Shown here in pieces: positions 1 through 6,340 of a DNA stretch of 37,132 nucleotides. Source of the stretch: Candidatus Desulfaltia bathyphila (GTDB lineage: Bacteria; Desulfobacterota; Desulfobacteria; Desulfobacterales; ETH-SRB1); contig JACNLL010000072.1 of the NCBI GenBank assembly GCA_014381545.1, forward strand, positions 1 through 37,132. Direction: 5' to 3'. The stretch's first letter is position 1; every line of letters starts with the position of its first letter. A program made the position numbers and the translations under genes. The notes below the pieces were generated by a model. The model saw nothing but the letters and a program-made list of their open reading frames with translations. It did not search any database and was not told the origin of the DNA.

Positions 1-2
1 GC

Positions 3-233
3 TATGACAACGGGGATGGAACCATTACCTGCGAGGGCGGCTTTTCCGATGGATCCTCGGCTGCCGGTGTCAAGATGAGCGTTACGGAAGCCGGCGGAAA
101 GGTCCTCATAGAAGGAAAAATGAATGAGGATAGTGAGTTTACCTTTAAAAAGCCTGAAGGTGATTACACGGTTATTTTTGATGCTGGTCCAGGCCACGCC
201 GTGAAGGTTCCGGGTTCAGAGATAACGGAATAG
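3..233 (+). CDS. 3' end of a periplasmic NikL/DUF4198-like protein (partial)
   Basis: The frame is open from the left edge to a TAG at 231-233, about 76 codons. It begins YDNGDGTITCEGG and continues with GFSDGSSAAGVKMSV and a Gly/Asp-rich beta-type segment ending PGSEITE. This looks like the small beta-sandwich (carboxypeptidase-regulatory-like) domain found in periplasmic accessory proteins of nickel/cobalt uptake systems, next to which DUF4198 proteins such as the following gene are often encoded. No membrane segment is visible in the part present. The N-terminus and any signal peptide lie outside the window, so the family call is tentative. Codon use is like the downstream genes. Confidence 0.55.
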   Translation, partial: YDNGDGTITCEGGFSDGSSAAGVKMSVTEAGGKVLIEGKMNEDSEFTFKKPEGDYTVIFDAGPGHAVKVPGSEITE

Positions 234-309
234 AGAGGTAGGCCCCGGTTAAATAAAACAATAAAGGCATTAAACGGGGTAAAGATTGAGGGATTGATGA
301 TTGATGGAA

Positions 310-428
310 TCGTAAAAAGTCGTCACTCCGGTGAAAACCGGAGTCCAGAGGGTCTGCAACTGCTTGAGAATACTGGATTCCGGCTTTCGCCGGAATGACG
401 GGAAATGGTATTTTTCGACTTTTTACGA
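310..428. repeat. Hairpin repeat with inverted ends TCGTAAAAAGTCG (family H, copy 1)
   Basis: The ends are perfect 13-bp inverted repeats, TCGTAAAAAGTCG at 310-322 and its complement at 416-428. Inside are two smaller hairpins of the type CTCCGGTGAAAACCGGAG and TTCCGGCTTTCGCCGGAA. A relative with the same outer ends lies at 25396-25514. No open reading frame is inside, so it looks like a non-autonomous MITE or REP-type element. It fills most of the 259-base gap between the first two genes; the rest of that gap shows nothing else. Confidence 0.75.
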
Positions 429-492
429 GTTCGTCATGATTGGGGGATTGAACAATTAATTAACAAATAACGATGAGATAAGGAGAAGAACA

Positions 493-1308
493 ATGAAGAA
501 ATTGATGTTTATTTTTGTTGGATTGGCAGTATTATTTTTAAGCGTTCCTGCTTTTGCGCATTTTCAAATGTTGTACACTCCTGAGATTGCGCTGGAAAAG
601 GGTGGAACAGTAAATTTTAAGATCGTCTGGACTCATCCTTTTGCTGATGAGCACACCATGGAAATGACCGCTCCCAAGGCATTTTATGTTCTCTCCCAGA
701 GAGGCGAAGGGAAAGTAAAGAAAACGGACCTGAAGGGCAAACTGAAACCCATTACCTGGACGGGAAAGGCGAATGCTGCCAGGGCCTATGAGGCGACCGT
801 TAAAGTCAGAAGCATGGGCGATCATATGTTTTGTTTTGTTCCCGGGCCTTACTATGACAAGCATGAAGAAGCCTGGATGCAGCAGATCACAAAAACCATC
901 GTCAATGTCGGAGGTATTCCGGGTAACTGGGCCGAGCCCGCAGGTCTGGAAACCGAAATTGTTCCTTTGGACAAGCCCTATGCCCTGTGGACAGGCAATG
1001 TATTTCGCGGAGTTGTTCTCAGCAAAGGCAAACCTGTTCCCGATTGCGATATTGAGGTGGAATATATCAATCATGAGGTACTCATGAATTATAACGCCTT
1101 TGCCAGGTCCAATTATGTTGAGGCCCCCCAGGACGCCTTTGTCACCATGACCATTAAAGCCAATGCAAACGGCGAGTTTTCTTTTGGCATCCCCAGAGCT
1201 GGCTGGTGGGGTTTTGCAGCCCTTGGTGTGGGCCCTGAAAAAGAACATAAAGGTGAAAAATTCAATGCAGATGCGGTCATCTGGATCAAGGCAGTGGATA
1301 TGAAATAA
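493..1308 (+). CDS. DUF4198 (NikK-like) periplasmic protein
   Basis: A 271-residue protein with a clear signal peptide (MKKLMFIFVG to VPAFA, cleavage near residue 22) followed by HFQMLYTPEIALEKGG, the usual start of mature DUF4198 proteins. The WTHPFADEHTMEM stretch and VPLDKPYALWTGN are further conserved-looking blocks. DUF4198 proteins are extracytoplasmic accessory components, often encoded with NikM/CbiM-type nickel or cobalt transporters; here no ECF transporter is in view. The start is supported by AAGGAG at 480-485. A second DUF4198 gene lies on the other strand at 5423-6214, so the island carries at least two. Metal specificity cannot be read from the sequence. Confidence 0.8.
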   Translation: MKKLMFIFVGLAVLFLSVPAFAHFQMLYTPEIALEKGGTVNFKIVWTHPFADEHTMEMTAPKAFYVLSQRGEGKVKKTDLKGKLKPITWTGKANAARAYEATVKVRSMGDHMFCFVPGPYYDKHEEAWMQQITKTIVNVGGIPGNWAEPAGLETEIVPLDKPYALWTGNVFRGVVLSKGKPVPDCDIEVEYINHEVLMNYNAFARSNYVEAPQDAFVTMTIKANANGEFSFGIPRAGWWGFAALGVGPEKEHKGEKFNADAVIWIKAVDMK

Positions 1309-1323
1309 GTGAAAGGGTCGGCA

Positions 1324-1427
1324 AGGGGAAATCGGTTTGGCGGCCATTCCCCTCGCAGACCCCTCGTAAGTCCTCAAAGGCAAATTTTCCCGAAGGAGAG
1401 TTCCGTGCCTTTTTGGGCTCTTTTTTT
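1324..1427 (+). terminator. Weak terminator-like inverted repeats after the DUF4198 gene
   Basis: Two short inverted repeats follow the stop codon: AGGGGAA/TTCCCCT (1324-1330 with 1347-1353) and AAAGGCA/TGCCTTT (1376-1382 with 1406-1412), the latter followed by a T-rich tract at 1421-1427. The stems are short and the loops long, so this is a possible rather than a clear intrinsic terminator. The 201-base gap holds nothing else I recognise. Confidence 0.35.
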
Positions 1428-1509
1428 AAATAAGAGTCTTCTTGAAAAATGTCAAAGAAAAAGCACGAGGATTAAGTAAAATCAATAAAAATCAGGAGGA
1501 GGAAACCAA

Positions 1510-2766
1510 ATGAAGAAATTAACAGTTATTGCTGTGGCCGCGGTCATGCTCTTTGCCATACCCGCCATGGCGTTAGACGTCGAGTTCAGCGGTTCCTATG
1601 AGGCAGCGGGTTATTATATGGACAATACAGACCTGAATGACAAAGAAGGAGCCTCTACTGCTTACATGGACATGGCCCTTGGCCTTGATATGGTCTTTAA
1701 GGTATCGGATAAGCTAAGTGTAACCACGGCAATGGATATTCTGAAAGACAAGAAGTGGGGTGGAGATCCTGACCCGGCATCCGGTATCGACTGGACCAAG
1801 GCGTATCTCACAGCCAAATTTGACATGTTTAATCTCTATGTGGGTCGCATGGGCGGTGGCATGTGGGGGACTGAATTCGGCAATTCTGAGACCGAGGAAG
1901 ACAAGATCAAGGCGGTAAAGAAGTTCGGAAAGTTAAAGTTGACAGCCAGTCATACGAAAAAAACAGAGCAAGATGCAGATACAGACACCGCCGACAGTGA
2001 CAAGGACTGCTATGGCGTCAACGCCAAGTATGCTGGTGAAGGCTACAAGGTTGGCTTCAAGGTCAGGTACCTGCGGGACATGACCAGTTCAGATCTAGCC
2101 TCGCCGAATAACTTCAAGAAGACAGATATGCTATACAGCCCGTATATCGTTGCTTCGGTTGGACCTGTTGATCTTGAGGCTGAAGTTGCATACAAAAACG
2201 GCGAAAAAGACTTTTATCACAGCTCAAAGCAAGACCAGGACATTAAGGCGTTGGCATATCATGCAAATGCCGCTTTCAACGCAGGGCCTGCAAATCTGAG
2301 CATAGGTTACGCTTTTGTTGAAGGTAATGACACAACCGATAACAAAAAGAACACCGCTTATGGCTACTGCGTAGACTTTCAGCCCCTCATCATTCTCTTT
2401 AATGATAAGGTGGGCGGAGATCTTGCCGGCATTGGTAACCTCAACTCTGATGGTGCATATGGCAATATCATAAAAAACGCAGGCTACAAACTTCTTTATG
2501 CCACAGCTTCTTTTTCACCACTTGAAAATATAACCCTTAACGCGGCTGCTGGCAAGGCAGTTGCTGATGAAACAAATGCGGGTTGGAATGATAGTTATGG
2601 TGTAGAGTATAATCTGGGTGTTGAGGTTGCTCTTATGGACAACCTGACATACAGTGCCACATTTGGCTATCTTTCTGCCGGTGACTTCTGGAAACAGGGC
2701 GACGCCAGTTCCAATGTGGATGATAACACATACGCCCTTATTCATTCGCTGACAGTAGAGTTTTAA
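1510..2766 (+). CDS. Outer-membrane beta-barrel (porin-like) protein
   Basis: A 418-residue protein with a signal peptide (MKKLTVIAVAAVMLFAIPAMA, cleavage near 21-22) and a mature part of alternating hydrophobic/polar strands separated by Asp/Gly/Asn/Lys turns. It ends in the aromatic C-terminal signature SLTVEF expected for BAM substrates. The length and strand pattern fit a general diffusion or substrate-selective porin of the type common in sulfate-reducing Desulfobacterota; the substrate is unknown. A strong AGGAGG at about 1495-1502 supports the ATG. Its placement between a DUF4198 gene and a metal-type binding protein suggests, but does not prove, a role in metal or metallophore passage. 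Confidence 0.7.
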   Translation: MKKLTVIAVAAVMLFAIPAMALDVEFSGSYEAAGYYMDNTDLNDKEGASTAYMDMALGLDMVFKVSDKLSVTTAMDILKDKKWGGDPDPASGIDWTKAYLTAKFDMFNLYVGRMGGGMWGTEFGNSETEEDKIKAVKKFGKLKLTASHTKKTEQDADTDTADSDKDCYGVNAKYAGEGYKVGFKVRYLRDMTSSDLASPNNFKKTDMLYSPYIVASVGPVDLEAEVAYKNGEKDFYHSSKQDQDIKALAYHANAAFNAGPANLSIGYAFVEGNDTTDNKKNTAYGYCVDFQPLIILFNDKVGGDLAGIGNLNSDGAYGNIIKNAGYKLLYATASFSPLENITLNAAAGKAVADETNAGWNDSYGVEYNLGVEVALMDNLTYSATFGYLSAGDFWKQGDASSNVDDNTYALIHSLTVEF

Positions 2767-2813
2767 GATCAACTTGCCGCAAACTGGGCAGGCGTGAGCG
2801 GAACGGCCTGGAT

Positions 2814-2915
2814 ATGTTGTAATAGTTCAACGCCCATTGCTTTTTCTGTCATTTCAACCAACAAGATTTCTCACATTTGTTCGAAATGACAATATGGGCT
2901 GAACTATTACAACAT
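2814..2915. repeat. Short element with 22-bp inverted ends
   Basis: The outer arms ATGTTGTAATAGTTCA.. (from 2814) and ..TGAACTATTACAACAT (to 2915) are complementary over about 22 bp with one small indel. An inner pair TGTCATTTC/GAAATGACA is nested inside. No coding potential and no clear target duplication. It may be a REP/MITE-type hairpin and could also fold at the end of the porin mRNA. Confidence 0.65.
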
Positions 2916-2936
2916 GATTATGTGAAAGAGTAGTAT

Positions 2937-3101
2937 CTAAGGGCTCGCTCAAAAATAACTTCACATTTTAAGCGCCGATGCATCCCGCCTGGCTGCGTTG
3001 CGAAAGCTCGGAATATGCCTGATATTCCTGCGCTTTCGCGCCTTGCCGGCCGGGCGCCTCAACACTTAAAATTGCGAACTTATTTTTGAGCGAACCCTAA
3101 G
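2937..3101. mobile_element. MITE-like element with 5-bp target duplication CTAAG
   Basis: A 155-bp element (2942-3096) with imperfect inverted ends GGCTCGCTCAAAAATAA and TTATTTTTGAGCGAACC, flanked by direct repeats CTAAG at 2937-2941 and 3097-3101. The centre carries the near-palindrome GGAATATGCCTGATATTCC. No ORF is inside. The right copy of the duplicated pentamer forms the start of the AAGGAGG ribosome-binding site of the next gene, so the insertion landed exactly at the translation start region without destroying it. The element at 19450-19613 has the same architecture and the same length of target duplication. Confidence 0.75.
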
Positions 3102-3112
3102 GAGGAAGAACT

Positions 3113-4090
3113 ATGCTTAAGATTTTCAGGAAAAATTTTGTTTTTAAACTGGTCCTTGGTTTATTCCTTTTCACTGCGCTGAGTCTTTTTTTACTTCCAC
3201 CTGCTCAAGCAAAACCCCGGTTAGGTAAGGAGCAAATAAAGGTCATCATGATTGGAGATAGATTGGTGGATATTGCTTACAACCTCGGTGTTGTGCCGGA
3301 AGCGATGGCCATCAGATGTTCCTGGCCTGCTGCATCCAACCAACTGAGTACTGTAAGGCATCTTGGTTGTCCGAAGCGCGTCACCGTTAAGAAGAAAGGT
3401 GTTGTTGCCAAAGTAGCCAGGAAACGAGGAATCAAGAAGATCATGGTGGAAAAGAGCAAAAATTTCTGCCTTTACAGGCCTGAGATGGATCCGATGAAGA
3501 TTCTACCCTTGCTGGAAGGAAAAGGGTTTGAAGTACAGGTCGTAGATTTTTCGCAGGGGATTGAATCGGCCATCAGGCAGACAGCCAAGCTGGTAAATCG
3601 TGAAGAAAAAGCCGAGGAGTTAATCAGGACCTACAAAAGAGTTCTGCAAAAATTCCAAAGCAAGATGCCTGAGACAAAACTGAACAAGAAGGTTCTGGTA
3701 CTTAATGGCATCGTTCAGAAAGGCACAGGCAAAGCATTTATTCAGGTTCTTGCTCCAAACGGCTACGAAGATCGCTTTTTTCTGAAACCGATGGGGTGCA
3801 CGAATGTTGGCAATCTGATTAAACCAGAGGGTGCAAAAGTCAAAAAAGGAGTCTTCCCACTGCAACGCCTTAAAAAGATAGGCAAGTCAAATCCTGATAT
3901 AATCATCATAACAGGAAAGGCTTTTGCTGTGCAAAATGCTTTATACAAGGCTTTGAAAAAGAATCCTTCGTTGAGTGAAGTCCCTGCTATCAAGAACCAT
4001 GAAATATACTCCCTTCCCCGTTATATTGATTCATCCGTGATAGAGTATCCACAGATTTTGCGCTTATGGACGCGAGCTCTGTACAAATGA
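3113..4090 (+). CDS. BtuF/FepB-like periplasmic ABC substrate-binding protein
   Basis: A 325-residue protein with a signal sequence (hydrophobic core 12-30, ending PPAQAK). The mature part starts with IKVIMIGDRLVDIAYNLG and has two alpha/beta lobes joined by a long helix near residues 150-190 (EKAEELIRTYKRVLQKF), the layout of helical-backbone metal receptors (PF01497, cobalamin, siderophore and metal-chelate binders). No permease or ATPase partner is next to it, so it may work with a transporter elsewhere or be an orphan. The start is fixed by AAGGAGG at 3099-3105, which abuts a MITE. The ligand is unknown; context suggests a metal or metallophore. Confidence 0.65.
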   Translation: MLKIFRKNFVFKLVLGLFLFTALSLFLLPPAQAKPRLGKEQIKVIMIGDRLVDIAYNLGVVPEAMAIRCSWPAASNQLSTVRHLGCPKRVTVKKKGVVAKVARKRGIKKIMVEKSKNFCLYRPEMDPMKILPLLEGKGFEVQVVDFSQGIESAIRQTAKLVNREEKAEELIRTYKRVLQKFQSKMPETKLNKKVLVLNGIVQKGTGKAFIQVLAPNGYEDRFFLKPMGCTNVGNLIKPEGAKVKKGVFPLQRLKKIGKSNPDIIIITGKAFAVQNALYKALKKNPSLSEVPAIKNHEIYSLPRYIDSSVIEYPQILRLWTRALYK

Positions 4091-4133
4091 TTTTGCCACT
4101 ACCATCATGGTTGAATATCGCGGAAACAATTAC

Positions 4134-4213
4134 AGAGATTCAGAAGTCAGAGGGCAGAGATCAGAAGTCAGAGGTCAGAAGTCAGAAGTCAGCGGTCAGT
4201 AGTCGGGGATCAG
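4134..4213 (+). repeat. Degenerate short tandem repeat (AGAAGTCAGAGGTC type)
   Basis: Repeated units such as CAGAAGTCAGAGG, GATCAGAAGTCAGAGGTC and AGAAGTCAGAAGTCAG follow each other with small changes. It is non-coding, lies just after the binding-protein gene and marks the start of a decayed stretch reaching to about 4870. Confidence 0.7.
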
Positions 4214-4286
4214 GGAAGAGGAGAAGTTTGGCCCTGCTTAAACTGGTCCCTGACAGGCCGACTCCCGATAACTGGAAGGAGGGAAC

Positions 4287-4527
4287 ATGTCAAAAAAAAT
4301 ATTGAATGCATTCAGAGTACAGGAAACATTCAACATACTTGAACTGCAATAGCGAGCGCATTCCTTGCAGTCGAAGATTCCCTGCAGCTTGCTGCAGGGT
4401 TCTTCAATTGATGCTGAAGCTGGATGTTGATAAAAACTGACTAAAAGAGGCGTTAAATACTCTTATTGATCAAGGAAAAGTTAAAGTTGGAAAAAATGTT
4501 TTCCGAGAGACGATTTTATGCCCATGA
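4287..4527 (+). pseudogene. Small winged-helix-like gene split by a REP element
   Basis: An ATG at 4287 preceded by GGAGGG opens MSKKILNAFRVQETFNI, which then runs into repeat sequence and stops. After the repeat (about 4340-4408) coding-like sequence resumes in one frame: LMLKLDVDKN, a TGA, then LKEALNTLIDQGKVKVGKN to a stop at 4525-4527. Joined without the repeat the two halves give a protein of about 60 residues with the look of a small FeoC-type or other winged-helix DNA-binding domain. The extra in-frame TGA means the gene was probably damaged twice. Function is inferred from appearance only. Confidence 0.5.
4340..4408 (+). repeat. REP-like element family R, copy A (short version)
   Basis: It contains the family landmarks TTGAACTGCAATAGCGAGCG, TCGAAGATTCCCTGCAG and the terminal CTTGCTGCAGGG..TTCTTCAAT hairpin but lacks the middle segment found in the other copies (13457-13573, 14217-14322, 26963-27081). 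It interrupts a small gene, which is direct evidence that the family can insert. Confidence 0.7.
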
Positions 4528-4561
4528 GAAAATTTACGGGACGGAGAAAATTTACGGGACG
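4526..4561 (+). repeat. Perfect 18-bp tandem duplication
   Basis: GAGAAAATTTACGGGACG is present twice in a row (4526-4543 and 4544-4561). It lies in the decayed region just after the broken small gene and reads as a local slippage or repair scar. Confidence 0.85.
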
Positions 4562-4749
4562 TTGGTGCAGAGCGTGCAGGGGGAGGCGTTTAACACAATT
4601 CTGGCCTTTGTACTGGCTGCGCTTGTTTTTCAAATTGGTTCTGCCATGAGTATATAGGTCGGTCCCGGTGTAAAGTGACCGTTTTTGAGTATAACTTCTT
4701 CATCTCCGTCCACGATGCCGATGACGGGAATCTGGAACCAGTATAGGAT

Positions 4750-4854
4750 ATGACTCACACGCATGAGCACGGCCACGAGCACAATGGTGACCACGGACCG
4801 CACGAACACGACCATCCCGGTCATGAAACAGAAAATCATACCCATGATTTGTAG
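4750..4854 (+). CDS. His-rich 34-aa mini-ORF or tail of a decayed metal-binding protein
   Basis: ATG at 4750 to TAG at 4852-4854 encodes 34 residues of which 12 are His, in patterns such as MTHTHEHGHEHNGDHG and PHEHDHPGHETENHTHD. Such His/Asp/Glu runs bind Ni, Co or Zn and occur as tails or linkers in metal transporters and chaperones. The same frame upstream reads KVTVFEYNFFISVHDADDG.. up to a TAG six bases before the ATG, so the ORF may be the surviving tail of a longer gene. No good ribosome-binding site is visible. A strong terminator follows at 4870-4907. The opposite strand also has an open frame here (4638-4845) with the plausible stretch PVIGIVDGDEEVILKNG, so which strand was coding is not settled. 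Confidence 0.4.
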   Translation: MTHTHEHGHEHNGDHGPHEHDHPGHETENHTHDL

Positions 4855-4869
4855 AAAGGTTGTGATTTG

Positions 4870-4907
4870 AAAAACGCGAAGGTATCTTCTAATGTCTTCG
4901 CGTTTTT
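4870..4907. terminator. Bidirectional intrinsic terminator
   Basis: A perfect 12-bp stem AAAAACGCGAAG/CTTCGCGTTTTT (4870-4881 with 4896-4907) with a 14-base loop, T-rich on the right and A-rich on the left. It can end transcripts from both sides: the plus-strand His-rich stretch and the minus-strand Ton operon, whose last stop codon (4906-4908) overlaps the stem. Confidence 0.85.
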
Positions 4908-5397
4908 ATTTATGGCGCCTCCCAAGCTCTTCCTTATCCCTTTTATAACTTCTCCTACCTCTCCACCAAAAGAAAATCCCTGAGATTCCAAAGATAATAG
5001 AGATACCCATTAACGCCTTTTCGCACCTGGAAAGGGAACATTCAGCCTTGCCCCCGTGCCTTTTATCTGTTTTCAATTCCATTGCCTCATTCACAGGTAC
5101 CATAACCTCCAGCCGGTGGCCTATCTCATCGTCTACTACCACCTTCCACTCGCCTAGGACGTCAGGGAAAAAGCAGAACCGACCATTTCTATCTGTCCTG
5201 CCCGACTGAAAAGGGAGCTTGGCAGCCGGAGCCGCGATGTTCACCCTGGCGTAACTCATGGCCTCGCCGGTGTCATACTGGGCCGTGACTACCAAGCCTC
5301 CGTTTTCCACGCTGCCTTGAACGCCGTGGGCATGAATGAGACGAGGCATGATGGCTGTCATGATGGAAACAAAAATCGCTAAACTTGCATATTTCAT
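4906..5397 (-). CDS. NikL-like membrane-anchored periplasmic protein
   Basis: From the ATG at 5397 the product has 163 residues: a signal peptide (MKYASLAIFVSIM to LIHA, then HGVQGSVENGG), a small beta domain resembling carboxypeptidase-regulatory/NikL modules (YARVNIAAP.., GRTDRNGRFCFFPD, W-K-V-V-V-D-D), and a C-terminal transmembrane helix (ALMGISIIFGISGIFFWW) with a positively charged tail. The layout matches accessory components of nickel/cobalt ECF transporters. A longer frame from TTG at 5436 would overlap the upstream gene; the ATG gives a normal signal peptide and sits 25 bases after the upstream stop. It is the last gene of the minus-strand Ton operon, just before the bidirectional terminator. 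Confidence 0.65.
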   Translation of the reverse strand: MKYASLAIFVSIMTAIMPRLIHAHGVQGSVENGGLVVTAQYDTGEAMSYARVNIAAPAAKLPFQSGRTDRNGRFCFFPDVLGEWKVVVDDEIGHRLEVMVPVNEAMELKTDKRHGGKAECSLSRCEKALMGISIIFGISGIFFWWRGRRSYKRDKEELGRRHK

Positions 5398-5422
5398 CCT
5401 TTGCCCTATTTTCGCTTGTTGT

Positions 5423-6214
5423 TTACCTGATTTCAAAGGTCAAGCTGGAGGTTAATTTATATTGGTCGCACTCCTTAGGATTCGGATAGGCATATATATG
5501 GTATGTCGTTATCAGCCAAACGCCCGATTTGAGCATCTTTATTTTTGCGATGCCCTCTTTGCTCGTTTTGGTTGCATAGGCAAAGGTATTTTTCTCAGTG
5601 GAAAACCCCACGTAGGTGGCAAACACGTGGGTGGATGAAAGCGGTTTGCCCTTGAATATGACCTTTATCGGCAGGTAATCACCCTGGGCCAAAGCTCCGG
5701 GATCTGCCAGCGGAAGGATCTCAAGGTCGTGGCCGAGTATTTCTGAGAAGATCTTCCCGCCTGCCTTTCCAGCATTGACAATAGCCTTAGAGCACTTTTC
5801 CGAGTAAGTGCATTTGATGACATTCTTTAGGCCCTTTTTTGTTTGACCCCTTTTGTATCCTTCGGTGGTCTTGGTAAAAAAGCCTCCTTTTTTCTTGGCC
5901 GCGATCAAGTATGTTCCTTTTTTCTTAAGAGGTTTATCTATCTTGAACTCCACGTCGGAATAGGATTTGATGCCTACCTTGTTTCCTTTCTGGTCCAGTA
6001 TATAAATCTCTTCCAGATCCTTCTTGTCCATAAACTCACGAGCTGGCAGATAATGACCATATCCGAGTGTAAATGTGATATCATCATCCACTTCCGGTGT
6101 ATAGTCCCTTACCTCCAACCACAAATCATGAGCAATTGCCTGGTGGCAAGCTGCTCCTAAAATCAGCGTCATAGATATAACTAAAAATCCCAATCGTTTT
6201 GCAAATTTTCTCAT
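5423..6214 (-). CDS. DUF4198 (NikK-like) periplasmic protein
   Basis: A 263-residue protein from the ATG at 6214, which has a good AAAGGAGAAAGG ribosome site just upstream; longer versions starting at 6316 add 34 residues that look non-native. Signal peptide MRKFAKRLGFLVISMTLILG to AIA, then HDLWLEVRDYTPEVDDD, the hallmark opening of DUF4198 proteins, and a second beta domain (LPIKVIFKGKPLSSTHVFATY). It follows the TonB-dependent receptor by 126 bases and precedes the NikL-like gene by 25, so the three are probably co-transcribed. DUF4198 plus a TonB receptor suggests outer-membrane import of a metal or metal chelate; the metal is not determined. Confidence 0.75.
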   Translation of the reverse strand: MRKFAKRLGFLVISMTLILGAACHQAIAHDLWLEVRDYTPEVDDDITFTLGYGHYLPAREFMDKKDLEEIYILDQKGNKVGIKSYSDVEFKIDKPLKKKGTYLIAAKKKGGFFTKTTEGYKRGQTKKGLKNVIKCTYSEKCSKAIVNAGKAGGKIFSEILGHDLEILPLADPGALAQGDYLPIKVIFKGKPLSSTHVFATYVGFSTEKNTFAYATKTSKEGIAKIKMLKSGVWLITTYHIYAYPNPKECDQYKLTSSLTFEIR

Positions 6215-6340
6215 TTTCCTTTCTCCTTTCTCTAATTTCGCGCGTGTTAAGTTCATGTGTCCCTCATTTTGTAGAAGTCGTATCGCTTTAAGACACGATT
6301 TTCTGTCCTTGTACACTGGTACACTTCAAGCATTTTCGGT

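Noticed and set aside
538-1383. 281-aa minus-strand ORF
   Set aside because: Antisense to the DUF4198 gene, which has a signal peptide, ribosome site and family motifs.
4134-4213. CRISPR array
   Set aside because: Units are short, degenerate and contiguous, without spacers of constant length, and no cas genes are present.
4066-4305. 79-aa plus-strand ORF
   Set aside because: It starts inside the binding-protein gene and runs through the tandem repeat; no domain.
4638-4845. Minus-strand 71-aa frame containing PVIGIVDGDEEVILKNG
   Set aside because: The segment looks protein-like, but its other half is only the complement of the His-rich plus-strand tail and there is no ribosome site; kept as an alternative reading in the His-rich entry rather than called.
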